Shown in pieces: positions 8,580 through 17,030 of a DNA stretch of 39,890 nt; positions within the stretch are counted from its first letter, which is position 1, and each line of letters begins with the position of its first letter. The translations under genes and the position numbers were made by a program. This DNA is from Candidatus Methanophagales archaeon (GTDB taxonomy: Archaea > Halobacteriota > Syntropharchaeia > Alkanophagales > Methanospirareceae): NCBI GenBank assembly GCA_030602585.1, contig JAUVZJ010000013.1:1-39890 (forward strand). Direction: 5' to 3'. Below the pieces are notes generated by a model. That model saw only the letters and a program-made list of their open reading frames with translations, was not told the origin of the DNA and made no database searches.

Positions 8580-10151
8580 ATGAAAAAAACAAGTAGTAAA
8601 AAGATATTATCAACAACGGTGTTTGTAGCGATGTTAGTGATTTCTGTATTTGCGGTGTTTCCAATGACTGCAAGTGCTGCCCCTCAAGAAGAGATACAGC
8701 AGAGTATTGAAGATGGACTAGCATGGCTGGCAACTCAGCAAAATCAAACCGATGGAAGCTGGGACGGTGGCGTCGGTGTTAATAGTGATATAGGAGCTAC
8801 AGGATTAGTATTGCTGAAATTCATAGACTATGCAAAGGAACAGGACATGAATCCAACCGACCCGACCTATGAGTACAGTGACAACGTAACTAAGGGTCTG
8901 GAGTTTCTGGACAGCCATCTAACGAATGTCTCAGTTGGTACGGGATATGATGGAAATTCAAATGGGAATATGACATACCTTGACGGTTTGCACAAGACAT
9001 ATGTAACCGGCATAGCTACAATGGCTTATTCAGCAAATCCCGATACACCAGCGTATCTGGTGCAGGACTTGACCGACTGGCTGGTCAATGCACAGTGTAA
9101 TGATAGTATGTCCACTTACTATGGTGGTTGGTATTACACTGGGTTCACTTGCATTTCTGCTGATAACAGCAATACAGGGTATGCAACTTTGGGTCTTGGA
9201 TACGCATTGAATTCTGGTGCGACCATTCCAGCCACTACAACCACAGCTCTGAGTTCTTATGTGGACTATATCCAGAACGATCCAGGAGTGACTGATGATG
9301 GAATTGAGGATGCCCCCGATGGTGGTTCAGGATATAGTGGCCCAAGTTCTTGGGTAAATAGCTTGAAGACTGGCAATCTGATCTTTGAAGCCGTGCTCTC
9401 AGGTGATGCTGTTGATTCACAAAGGATACTCAACGCTACTGATTACATAGATAGGCATTGGGATGACGATGTTGAAGGGTGGAAAGGAAACCTATCAGCA
9501 CCAACCCCTTATAACACACAATATCAAGCCACCTACACAATTATGAAGGGGCTGGAAGCTATTGGACTGGATGATCTTAACGGTAAGGACTGGTTTGATG
9601 AAATATCTACAGCTATAGTAGACGAACAATTGCCTGATGGAAACTGGACTAAAGGTCCTAACTATGTATCGGGAGGAGGATACGCCTACATTGCAACCGA
9701 TGAGCTTTGTACTGCATGGGCACTGCTAACCTTGGAAAAAATCACTCCACTAATGCCGATGACACCTGGCAAGGTAACTGGCGGAGGTCAAATCAAAGCA
9801 CCAGTACAGACGGGCGGTAAAAAGGTTGATAAAGCCAGCTTCGGCTTCAACGTGATGTACCAGGAAGGCGATCCAGCACCCAAGGGAGAGCTTGAATACA
9901 TCGACCACGCTACTAAAATGAACGTTCATGCCCATGATATGACTAGTTTGGTTGTATCTGCTGACAAAACTGAGGCTTGGTTTGAAGGGACTTGCACCAT
10001 TGATGGAGTCAGCGGATATACCTTTGAGGCATACGTCCAGGATAACGGCGAACCGGGTAAGAATGATGTGTTCGAAATAACATTGAGCACTGGTTATACA
10101 GCAGGAGGACAATTGCTTAACGGCAACATCCAGATACACAAAAAACCATAA
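8580..10151 (+). CDS. secreted alpha/alpha-toroid (prenyltransferase/squalene-oxidase-repeat-like) protein with a C-terminal beta-rich domain
   Basis: 523 aa; signal peptide (KKILSTTVFVAMLVISVFAVFPMTASAA); toroid-like repeats (IEDGLAWLATQQNQTDGSWDGG...ATGLVLLKF, GYATLGLGYAL, IVDEQLPDGNW...TAWALLTLE); C-terminal GKVTGGGQI...ASFGFNVMYQEGDPAPKGELEYIDHATKMNVHA resembles the post-COAP-1 type domain. Confidence 0.8.
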   Translation: MKKTSSKKILSTTVFVAMLVISVFAVFPMTASAAPQEEIQQSIEDGLAWLATQQNQTDGSWDGGVGVNSDIGATGLVLLKFIDYAKEQDMNPTDPTYEYSDNVTKGLEFLDSHLTNVSVGTGYDGNSNGNMTYLDGLHKTYVTGIATMAYSANPDTPAYLVQDLTDWLVNAQCNDSMSTYYGGWYYTGFTCISADNSNTGYATLGLGYALNSGATIPATTTTALSSYVDYIQNDPGVTDDGIEDAPDGGSGYSGPSSWVNSLKTGNLIFEAVLSGDAVDSQRILNATDYIDRHWDDDVEGWKGNLSAPTPYNTQYQATYTIMKGLEAIGLDDLNGKDWFDEISTAIVDEQLPDGNWTKGPNYVSGGGYAYIATDELCTAWALLTLEKITPLMPMTPGKVTGGGQIKAPVQTGGKKVDKASFGFNVMYQEGDPAPKGELEYIDHATKMNVHAHDMTSLVVSADKTEAWFEGTCTIDGVSGYTFEAYVQDNGEPGKNDVFEITLSTGYTAGGQLLNGNIQIHKKP

Positions 10152-10202
10152 TAGAAGAAATCAAAGCGAATAGAATACCTGAAAATATACGATTGGGAAA
10201 TG

Positions 10203-10236
10203 GTATAGGGAAATACCCTATACTTTTTTCTTTTTT
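10203..10236 (+). terminator. intrinsic-terminator-like hairpin plus T-tract after the secreted protein gene
   Basis: GTATAGGG-AAATA-CCCTATAC (8-bp arms, 10203-10223) followed by TTTTTTCTTTTTT. Confidence 0.65.
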
Positions 10237-10288
10237 GAGAGAAACCAAACTATGGTTTAAACAATCTGAGATGCACGGGAATTTGCCC

Positions 10289-10350
10289 ATCAAACTTTTT
10301 AAAAAAAAAGTTTGATCGAAATATTTCGCAGCAAACTTTCTTAAAGTTTG
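10289..10350. repeat. two further AAACTTT/AAAGTTT palindromes
   Basis: ATCAAACTTTTT-AAAA-AAAAAGTTTGAT (10289-10316) and CAAACTTT-CTT-AAAGTTTG (10332-10350). Confidence 0.7.
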
Positions 10351-10367
10351 ATTCAATAACACAAAAT

Positions 10368-11246
10368 TTACAAGCGAACCAAAGCACCGCAAACAAATGC
10401 AATTAACCCGATAACAAGTGCTATTAACGTCTCTTTCCTCATATAGTTATAGTCTATATCCGCACCTTTTCGCAGTTCAAAACACGTGTGCACAAACAGC
10501 GCATCCGCTACCATCACAGGGAGCAGATATGCAAAATTAAAGTTGTAAGTGGTATCGCTCAGGAAAAAAGGTATCACACTCATTATAACTGCGAGTGAAT
10601 AAGCACAAACTGTAATTAACTTCGCTTTCTCCACCCCGTATACCCGTGCAACACTCCTTATGTTCCGTAGAGCATCGCCTTTTACGTCTGCTATGTCCTT
10701 CATCACTTCTCTTCCGAAACCTGCAAGAAAAGCAATGGAAGAAAGGATAAGTAGCGCCGTTCCTATTCTTCCCTGTTCTGCGATTAACCCGCCGAAGATA
10801 AAAGGAACTGCCATCGTAAATGCGATATAAATATTACTTACTGCGAAGAATTCCTTTATTTTCACGTCGTAAAGAATACCCAGCACAGCTAATATAAGTG
10901 CTAAGAGGAATAAGATAGGGGTCTTCAGGAATACTGCAAGGAATACTGCGAATATAATACCGAGTGCAGTGGCGACGCAAGCAATCAGTAACGCCTCCTC
11001 TTTTCTTATCTCTCCTCTCACCAGCGGTCTATCCATCCTCCGGTTAGCAATGTCTGATTCCAGGTCACAATAATCGTTTAACGCAAACGTGCCTGCTTGA
11101 ATGAAAAGAGCGGTAAAGAAGCCAAAAATCGCAGTTTCATAAACTCTCCCGCCCGCTATGACTATCCCTATTATCACACCAAATCCATACATCAACCCAT
11201 GCTCCGCCCTCGTTAATTCCCAGATGGTTTTTATTTTGCGTATCAT
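10368..11246 (-). CDS. UbiA-family prenyltransferase, probable digeranylgeranylglyceryl phosphate synthase
   Basis: 292 aa; polytopic membrane protein with NDYCDLESDIANRRMDRPLVRGEI and GREVMKDIADVKGD Asp-rich motifs. Confidence 0.88.
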   Translation of the reverse strand: MIRKIKTIWELTRAEHGLMYGFGVIIGIVIAGGRVYETAIFGFFTALFIQAGTFALNDYCDLESDIANRRMDRPLVRGEIRKEEALLIACVATALGIIFAVFLAVFLKTPILFLLALILAVLGILYDVKIKEFFAVSNIYIAFTMAVPFIFGGLIAEQGRIGTALLILSSIAFLAGFGREVMKDIADVKGDALRNIRSVARVYGVEKAKLITVCAYSLAVIMSVIPFFLSDTTYNFNFAYLLPVMVADALFVHTCFELRKGADIDYNYMRKETLIALVIGLIAFVCGALVRL

Positions 11247-11361
11247 AGACCTTTTTTTATTTGTTTACCGCCGAGAGCGCGGAGATAAGGTAACTGATTT
11301 TCCTGACTCTCTGTGTTCTCTGCGTGCTCCGCGGTAAACCAAAAGAATTTAATCTCATAAA

Positions 11362-11390
11362 TAAAACTTTCTTTGCCAAAGAAAGTTTTA
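11362..11390. repeat. perfect 14-bp-arm palindrome adjacent to the tRNA-Arg 3' end
   Basis: TAAAACTTTCTTTG-C-CAAAGAAAGTTTTA. Confidence 0.75.
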
Positions 11391-11392
11391 AG

Positions 11393-11464
11393 CGGAGTCG
11401 CTGGGATTCGAACCCAGGTCGTCAGGTCCGGAACCTGACAGGATATCCTCTACCCTACGACCCC
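11393..11464 (-). tRNA. tRNA-Arg (anticodon CCG)
   Basis: Cloverleaf by eye: acceptor GGGGTCG/CGACTCC, anticodon arm TCAGG-TTCCGGA-CCTGA, T arm CTGGG-TTCGAAT-CCCAG, discriminator G. Confidence 0.92.
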
Positions 11465-11509
11465 TCGTTCATGGCGTTACAAAATGGATTTTCAATTTGC
11501 ATTTTGCAA

Positions 11510-12712
11510 TTAACGTCTCTTTAACACCGCTATCCCGGGCAGACGATTCCCTAAGAGATACCGCAGGAATGCACCTCCCGCAAGGCTAACATGGGCATTC
11601 GCCATCTCTCTTTTATCCATTCCCACATCGCTTATCGCCGCCGATGTATGCCCACCACCGAGTATAGAGAAAGCATCTGAATTTGAAATTGCTTTAAAAA
11701 TCTCTCTTGTGCCTTTCGCAAAGTCTTCCTTCTCATAAAACCCCGCAGGTCCTTTCATTATCACCGTTCTCGCATTTTTTATTATTTCTGAATATTTCTC
11801 AATCGTTTTCTGCCCTATATCGTATATTGGTTGGTTTGGCTTTACCTGTTCCACGGGAATTTCTTCTCTCTTACCTTCCAGCTCAATTGCGAGATCCCAG
11901 GGATACTTTATTTTATTACCCGCTCTTTCCTGTATACGCTTCGCTCTACTCACGCTCTCTAAAAGGGATTTATCTACTTTCATCGGAATCATACCGTTCG
12001 CGTACATGAAAAGATTTCCAATTCCACCTGCTGTAAGTATGTAATCCACTTTTCTCGAGTCCAATGCAAACTCTATTATATCAAATACCTCTTCTGGTTT
12101 CACACCTCCAAGAACATACACACACGGTCTTTCTATGCGGTGGACCGCTCGTTCCAGAGCGCTCAGCTCGCTTTCCATCAATCTGCCCACACCAGCATCT
12201 AATACCTTTGGAAATCCAACCACTGATGCATGCGTCCTGTGAGCCACCGAGAACGCATCATTTATGTAAATATCGGCGAGCGGGGCAAGTCTTTGTACAA
12301 AAACCGATTTTGAATGCCCTTCCGGCGTTTTGTCAAGTGTCTCCTCTGCAAGCATTCTCACGTTATCAAGCAATAAAACTTCACCATTATCAAGATTTCT
12401 TATCGCCGCTCGCGCAGCAGGTCCTATTATGTCATCAATATACGTTAAATCCACGATTTTACTGAGCAATTGCGCATGCTGCTCCAGCGGTAGGAAATCA
12501 TTACCGCCCGCGCGTCCCTGATGTGCGAGGATAACAACCTTTGCTTTACCCTCTGAAAGTTCACGTATCGTCTTTGCATTCTCCACTATCCGTTCCTTCA
12601 TCTGCACTTTGCCATCTATAACTACGGAGTTGAGATCTGCTCTGAAAAGCACTGTTTTCCCCGCTACATCAAAATCATCCAATGTCAAAACTTCTAACTC
12701 TTCACCCATCAT
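11510..12712 (-). CDS. pgk: phosphoglycerate kinase (archaeal type)
   Basis: 400 aa; VLFRADLNS, ILAHQGRAGG, INDAFSVAHRTHASVVGFP, VIMKGPAGFYE, ILGGGHTSAAI. Confidence 0.95.
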   Translation of the reverse strand: MMGEELEVLTLDDFDVAGKTVLFRADLNSVVIDGKVQMKERIVENAKTIRELSEGKAKVVILAHQGRAGGNDFLPLEQHAQLLSKIVDLTYIDDIIGPAARAAIRNLDNGEVLLLDNVRMLAEETLDKTPEGHSKSVFVQRLAPLADIYINDAFSVAHRTHASVVGFPKVLDAGVGRLMESELSALERAVHRIERPCVYVLGGVKPEEVFDIIEFALDSRKVDYILTAGGIGNLFMYANGMIPMKVDKSLLESVSRAKRIQERAGNKIKYPWDLAIELEGKREEIPVEQVKPNQPIYDIGQKTIEKYSEIIKNARTVIMKGPAGFYEKEDFAKGTREIFKAISNSDAFSILGGGHTSAAISDVGMDKREMANAHVSLAGGAFLRYLLGNRLPGIAVLKRR

Positions 12713-12750
12713 CCTTAGCTCTCCCCTACTTTAAATACTTCGGACTCACA

Positions 12751-13773
12751 TCACAATCCCAGCTCGGCTATCCGCTTTATCATATCCACTACTCTGCACG
12801 AGTAGCCCCATTCATTATCATACCACGCAAGCACTTTCACGAAATTGCCTTTACCGCCAATCACATTTGTATACTCCGCATCAACAATGGAAGAATAGTT
12901 TGAGCCGATGTAATCTATGGAGACAAGAGGTTCATAAGAAACGGCGAGAATACCGCTCAAAGAAGATTGCGACGCTTTCTCAAGAGCACCGTTAACCTCT
13001 TCCCGCGTAACTTCGCTCCCCAACTCTGCCACGAGGTCAACCACGGAAACGTTAAATGTCGGAACTCTCAATGCTATTCCATCCATTTTCCCGGCTAACG
13101 AGGGTAACACGATACCCACCGCTGCCGCTGCTCCGGTTGTCGTTGGTATTATGGACATCGCCGCCGCACGTGCCCTTCTCAAGTCCTTATGCCGTCCATC
13201 GAGAATCTTCTGGTCGTTTGTGTAAGAATGTATAGTAGTCATAAAGCCCCTATTTATGCCAAACGCGTCGTTCAATACCTTTGCCACTGGCGCCAGACAA
13301 TTGGTGGTACAGGAGGCAAGCGAAATTATGTTATGCTTAGCATGGTCGTACATCTCGTCATTAACACCAGGAACAATAGTTACATCAGGTTCCTTCGCGG
13401 GCGCTGTTATTATCACCTTTTTGCACCCCGCTTCGAGATGTTTCGATGCATTCTTCCTATCTCGAAACGCTCCCGTAGATTCTACTACCAAATCCACGCC
13501 TAAATCACCCCAGGGCAACTTCTCAAGGTCGGTTTCCGCCAATATCTTTATCTCTTTTCCATTTACCATTAACGTGTTCTTGTCTTTACCCGCTCTTACC
13601 TCGGCATCAAAAATACCGTGCACGGAATCATACTTCAAGAGATGTGCCACCCAGGAAGCCTCCGCAGCTCGGCTATTTAGTGCCACAACATCTATGTCTG
13701 ATTTGTCCCGTAGCGCTGATCTAAATAGAATTCGCCCTATTCTACCCCATCCATTTATCGCTACTTTCATCAT
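12751..13773 (-). CDS. gap: type I (bacterial/eukaryotic-class) glyceraldehyde-3-phosphate dehydrogenase
   Basis: 340 aa; KVAINGWGRIGRILFRSAL, catalytic SLASCTTNCLAPVAKVL, TTIHSYTNDQKILDGRHKDLRRARAAAMSIIPTTTGAA, WYDNEWGYSCRVVDM. Confidence 0.95.
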   Translation of the reverse strand: MMKVAINGWGRIGRILFRSALRDKSDIDVVALNSRAAEASWVAHLLKYDSVHGIFDAEVRAGKDKNTLMVNGKEIKILAETDLEKLPWGDLGVDLVVESTGAFRDRKNASKHLEAGCKKVIITAPAKEPDVTIVPGVNDEMYDHAKHNIISLASCTTNCLAPVAKVLNDAFGINRGFMTTIHSYTNDQKILDGRHKDLRRARAAAMSIIPTTTGAAAAVGIVLPSLAGKMDGIALRVPTFNVSVVDLVAELGSEVTREEVNGALEKASQSSLSGILAVSYEPLVSIDYIGSNYSSIVDAEYTNVIGGKGNFVKVLAWYDNEWGYSCRVVDMIKRIAELGL

Positions 13774-13811
13774 ATAAAGTCATTTACTGTCTTTTTATAT
13801 AAATATAATCT

Positions 13812-15146
13812 TTAGATCTGCCACAGCCATACAATTATCGGCAATAGCAAAGCGCCCATGCAATTGCTCCTCCGCACGCCGAAATAAATCGGGATAAGAC
13901 CTATGCACATGGCTACGAGAAGAACCAGCAATCCTAAAGCACCGGTAAAAAGGAAAACAAGCACAAAAAGGAAAATTGCAATGCCGATAAGCATCTTTCG
14001 ATACGGTATTTTCACGAAGAACAACGCGAATTGCTTTCCCATGTATTTTGTAATGAAAAAAGAGAATGCGGATGCAATTAAAGCCGCTATTAGCAAGTAA
14101 ACCAATGCCAAAGGCGGAATGACCATTTCCCATGATTGAACTTGTAAGAGTTGGCTTATTGCTATCGTTGCTCCGCTTCTCGCTCGAAAAATAAGAAATA
14201 GCGTCGCCAGGCAGAAAATTACGTTTGCCGTGTTAACACCGCTTAAAGTCATAATTACCTGCTCTGGCTCCCTGGTTCTTCTTGCAAGCATAGCCATTAC
14301 AGTTGCGTGTGCAGAAGTTATGCCGGGCAGGACGCTAACCAGCGAGCCAAAAGCCGAGCCTGACATAACGGATTTCATAATTTCTCCTTTCTCCATTACC
14401 GGCTCCTCTATCCTTTGCTCCGGTATCTCCGGCGTGTAAAACAGCGAAAATATGATGGCTGAGAGTCCGAATAAACCTGTAAGTGCAGGAAAAAGCATGG
14501 AAGACCGAAAAAAGAATGGCGGGTGCACCGGTATGTTCAGTATCACATAACCAAACAATCCGGAGAGGATAAAGACAAAGGAAGAAAGAAGAATAGCCTT
14601 GTATGCTTCCATCCTTTCACTGAAACTCTCTGTGAGAATAAACAAGGTAGTTATTCCAATGAGTATATAAAGCATCTGGCTCCGAAGGATTTCGTAGAAT
14701 TGCAAAGAGGAGAAGATGAAATAGAACGGAATAAGGAGGAGGAAAGAGAAAATAACCGCACCGAAACTGCCCATTACCGAAAGAACCGTTGCTTCATAAG
14801 CGCGGCCTTCCAGCAGTAAACGGTGTGCAGGCAGCAAACTGAGTGCAGTATCTCCTTCAGGCGCGCCTATAAATGCCGCGGGTATGAAACTCAAAAAGGT
14901 ATGCGCTACGGAAGCAGAGAGTATGATAGAAGCAACAAGGATAAGTATGGTTTCAGAAGGGACAAAAGCATTTAAAAAATGCAGCTCTGCTAATATTATA
15001 GGCGAGATGGAGAGAAGGATAACGGCGACGTTATTTGGATGAAAGCCCGGAACAAGTCCTGTTATTGTGCCGAACAGCACGCCGAGCATTGAAAATGCAA
15101 AGAGCAATAGTAACGACAACGGCAACAGCAAAAATAAGTCCATCAT
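13812..15146 (-). CDS. TctA/DUF112-like integral membrane permease
   Basis: 444 aa, about 10 or more TM segments; GTITGLVPGFHPNNVAVILL and LVSVLPGITSAHATVMAML duplicated motifs resemble TctA-type permeases. Confidence 0.78.
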   Translation of the reverse strand: MMDLFLLLPLSLLLLFAFSMLGVLFGTITGLVPGFHPNNVAVILLSISPIILAELHFLNAFVPSETILILVASIILSASVAHTFLSFIPAAFIGAPEGDTALSLLPAHRLLLEGRAYEATVLSVMGSFGAVIFSFLLLIPFYFIFSSLQFYEILRSQMLYILIGITTLFILTESFSERMEAYKAILLSSFVFILSGLFGYVILNIPVHPPFFFRSSMLFPALTGLFGLSAIIFSLFYTPEIPEQRIEEPVMEKGEIMKSVMSGSAFGSLVSVLPGITSAHATVMAMLARRTREPEQVIMTLSGVNTANVIFCLATLFLIFRARSGATIAISQLLQVQSWEMVIPPLALVYLLIAALIASAFSFFITKYMGKQFALFFVKIPYRKMLIGIAIFLFVLVFLFTGALGLLVLLVAMCIGLIPIYFGVRRSNCMGALLLPIIVWLWQI

Positions 15147-15228
15147 TGTTCAGTCCATCGCATATAATGTCCTCCAAAAGTTTTTAAACCCTTTTCTTTT
15201 ATAAAGAAAAAATATTTTTTTAGTAAAG

Positions 15229-15270
15229 TAAGCCCTTTCGGGGCTTGCGGGGACGCGGCCGGAGCCCGCG
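15229..15270 (+). repeat. dispersed palindromic element (divergent copy)
   Basis: TAAGCCCTTTCGGGGCTTGCGGGGACGCGGCCGGAGCCCGCG, same two-stem plan as the copies at 32840-32890 and 36820-36868. Confidence 0.6.
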
Positions 15271-15290
15271 ATTGCGAAGCAAAAAAGTTT

Positions 15291-16310
15291 ATGAACATAC
15301 TTGCCATAGATATAGGAGCCGGAACACAGGATATAATGGTCTATGATGACGAGAAAGGATTTGATAACGCTTACAAGCTCGTTCTACCTTCTCCCACTCG
15401 CTTCTTCGCCGCGGAAGTTCGGAAATCCACCGAGGATCTGGTTATCTTTGGTGACACAATGGGCGGAGGTCCTTTCTCTCGTGCCGTGCTTGAGCATCTC
15501 AGGAATTACAAAGTTTACATGACGGAAAGTGCCGCAAGGACACTCAAAGACGATTTGGAAGTCGTTAAAAACTATGGAATCGAGATTATAGCCGAGGATG
15601 AGGTAGGGAGTATGAACGAAGAAGCGAAGCCTATAAGAATTTCTGACTTTAATCCCGGGCTTCTGCCGTTTCTTTCTTCTTCCGGTATAGAAACATCTTT
15701 TGACGTTATTGCGATTGCGGTTCAGGACCACGGTGTAGCACCACAGGGCGTTACCGATAGAGAAAATAGGTTTCGTTTAATCGCGGAGAAGGTAGGAAGT
15801 GGAATAGAATCCTTTGCTTATCTCGACGGTGTGCCGGAAAATCTTAGCAGGATGAACTCGCTATTTCATTCAGTGAGAATGTGGTATGATGGGCACATCC
15901 TTTTGATGGATACGGGACCTGCTGCGGTCCTGGGCTCGCTTGAAGATGAACGCGTGAAAGAGAAGAAGAAGGTGGTGTGCATAAATGTCGGAAATGCACA
16001 TACCATTGCGATGTCCGTGAACGAGGAACGAATAGCCGGTGTTTTTGAGCACCATACGCACCTCCTCGATAAACAAAAGCTCGGTTACTACATTAAAAAA
16101 CTCGCAGATGGAGAAATAACATTTAAAGAGGTGTTTGATGATGGTGGACATGGCGCATTGGCAATAGAAGAAAACCAGCCTGAGATAATATCGTTGACAG
16201 GACCAAAGCGTGAGAAAATGAAAGGACTCGGTATTTCTTCCGCTCCCGCCGGCGATATGATGATGACAGGACCGGTTGGCTTGATAAAAGCGGTGTTGAA
16301 TAGGCTTTAA
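15291..16310 (+). CDS. DUF1786-like protein with actin/ASKHA-like N-terminal motif
   Basis: 339 aa; MNILAIDIGAGTQDIMVYDDEKGFDNAYKLVLPSPTRFFAAEVRK and internal VVCINVGNAHTIAMSV; family assigned by memory. Confidence 0.75.
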   Translation: MNILAIDIGAGTQDIMVYDDEKGFDNAYKLVLPSPTRFFAAEVRKSTEDLVIFGDTMGGGPFSRAVLEHLRNYKVYMTESAARTLKDDLEVVKNYGIEIIAEDEVGSMNEEAKPIRISDFNPGLLPFLSSSGIETSFDVIAIAVQDHGVAPQGVTDRENRFRLIAEKVGSGIESFAYLDGVPENLSRMNSLFHSVRMWYDGHILLMDTGPAAVLGSLEDERVKEKKKVVCINVGNAHTIAMSVNEERIAGVFEHHTHLLDKQKLGYYIKKLADGEITFKEVFDDGGHGALAIEENQPEIISLTGPKREKMKGLGISSAPAGDMMMTGPVGLIKAVLNRL

Positions 16311-16328
16311 GTCAGAAAAGCAACTTTG

Positions 16329-17030
16329 CTACTTCTCCGTCAAATATTTACACCCCTGAATCTGCTGCGGGAATACACCTTCCACAATTTTCCTCTTCTT
16401 CTTTAATTCTTTAAAAATGTCCTCATGACGATCTTTGATGGAGTTCCAAGCCTCTTTGGAATTTTCAGAATCTCCAACTTCTATTTTAAGCATCCCCGCA
16501 GCTTTCAGTAAATGGTCTTCTATGCTATGCTTGTCTGTATGGATTTCATCAAGACCGTTTATAACGAGTATCAACTCAAATTCCTTGCTACCATATTTAT
16601 ATTTACATTCATAAACTTTCAGCCTTTTTTCGCTTTCATCTTCTTCGTCAATTATTTTGATTTCGCACTTTGCGAGATTTTTCAAGCTCTTTTGAATTCC
16701 CTCATAAATTGTATGTAGTGATTCGTCTTCCTGATCCATTAAAAATATGATTTTGCGAATGTTCCCTTTCAAGTATGCCGGAATCAAACCAATGCAGTCA
16801 ATCCTCTTTTCCTCTTTAGGTTTAACTATCCCTGCAATTTTGTCCCCCTTTAAATGGAAAGCAATTATACTGAAAGCAATATCATCGGGAGTCCCGTCAC
16901 CTATGACCACAAGAGTATCCAAATCCTGTGTAGCCACTTCTTTGACAAGAACATCCATCTTAAGACGCCTCGAAATTTTGGATATGTTTGTTGCTAATCT
17001 ACTGCTCGGCTCTAGCGTATAGAGTTTCAT
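16329..17030 (-). CDS. hypothetical protein, possible TOPRIM-like partner of the AAA ATPase
   Basis: 233 aa; LDTLVVIGDGTPDDIAFSIIAFHL and KIIFLMDQEDE acidic motifs at TOPRIM-like spacing; 4-bp overlap with the upstream AAA gene. Confidence 0.55.
   Translation of the reverse strand: MKLYTLEPSSRLATNISKISRRLKMDVLVKEVATQDLDTLVVIGDGTPDDIAFSIIAFHLKGDKIAGIVKPKEEKRIDCIGLIPAYLKGNIRKIIFLMDQEDESLHTIYEGIQKSLKNLAKCEIKIIDEEDESEKRLKVYECKYKYGSKEFELILVINGLDEIHTDKHSIEDHLLKAAGMLKIEVGDSENSKEAWNSIKDRHEDIFKELKKKRKIVEGVFPQQIQGCKYLTEK

Noticed and set aside
11324-11524. 66-aa plus-strand ORF
   Set aside because: Runs through the palindrome and antisense to tRNA-Arg.
13812-15146. Complete tripartite tricarboxylate transporter
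   Set aside because: Only a TctA-like permease is present; no TctB or TctC neighbours, so no full system claimed.
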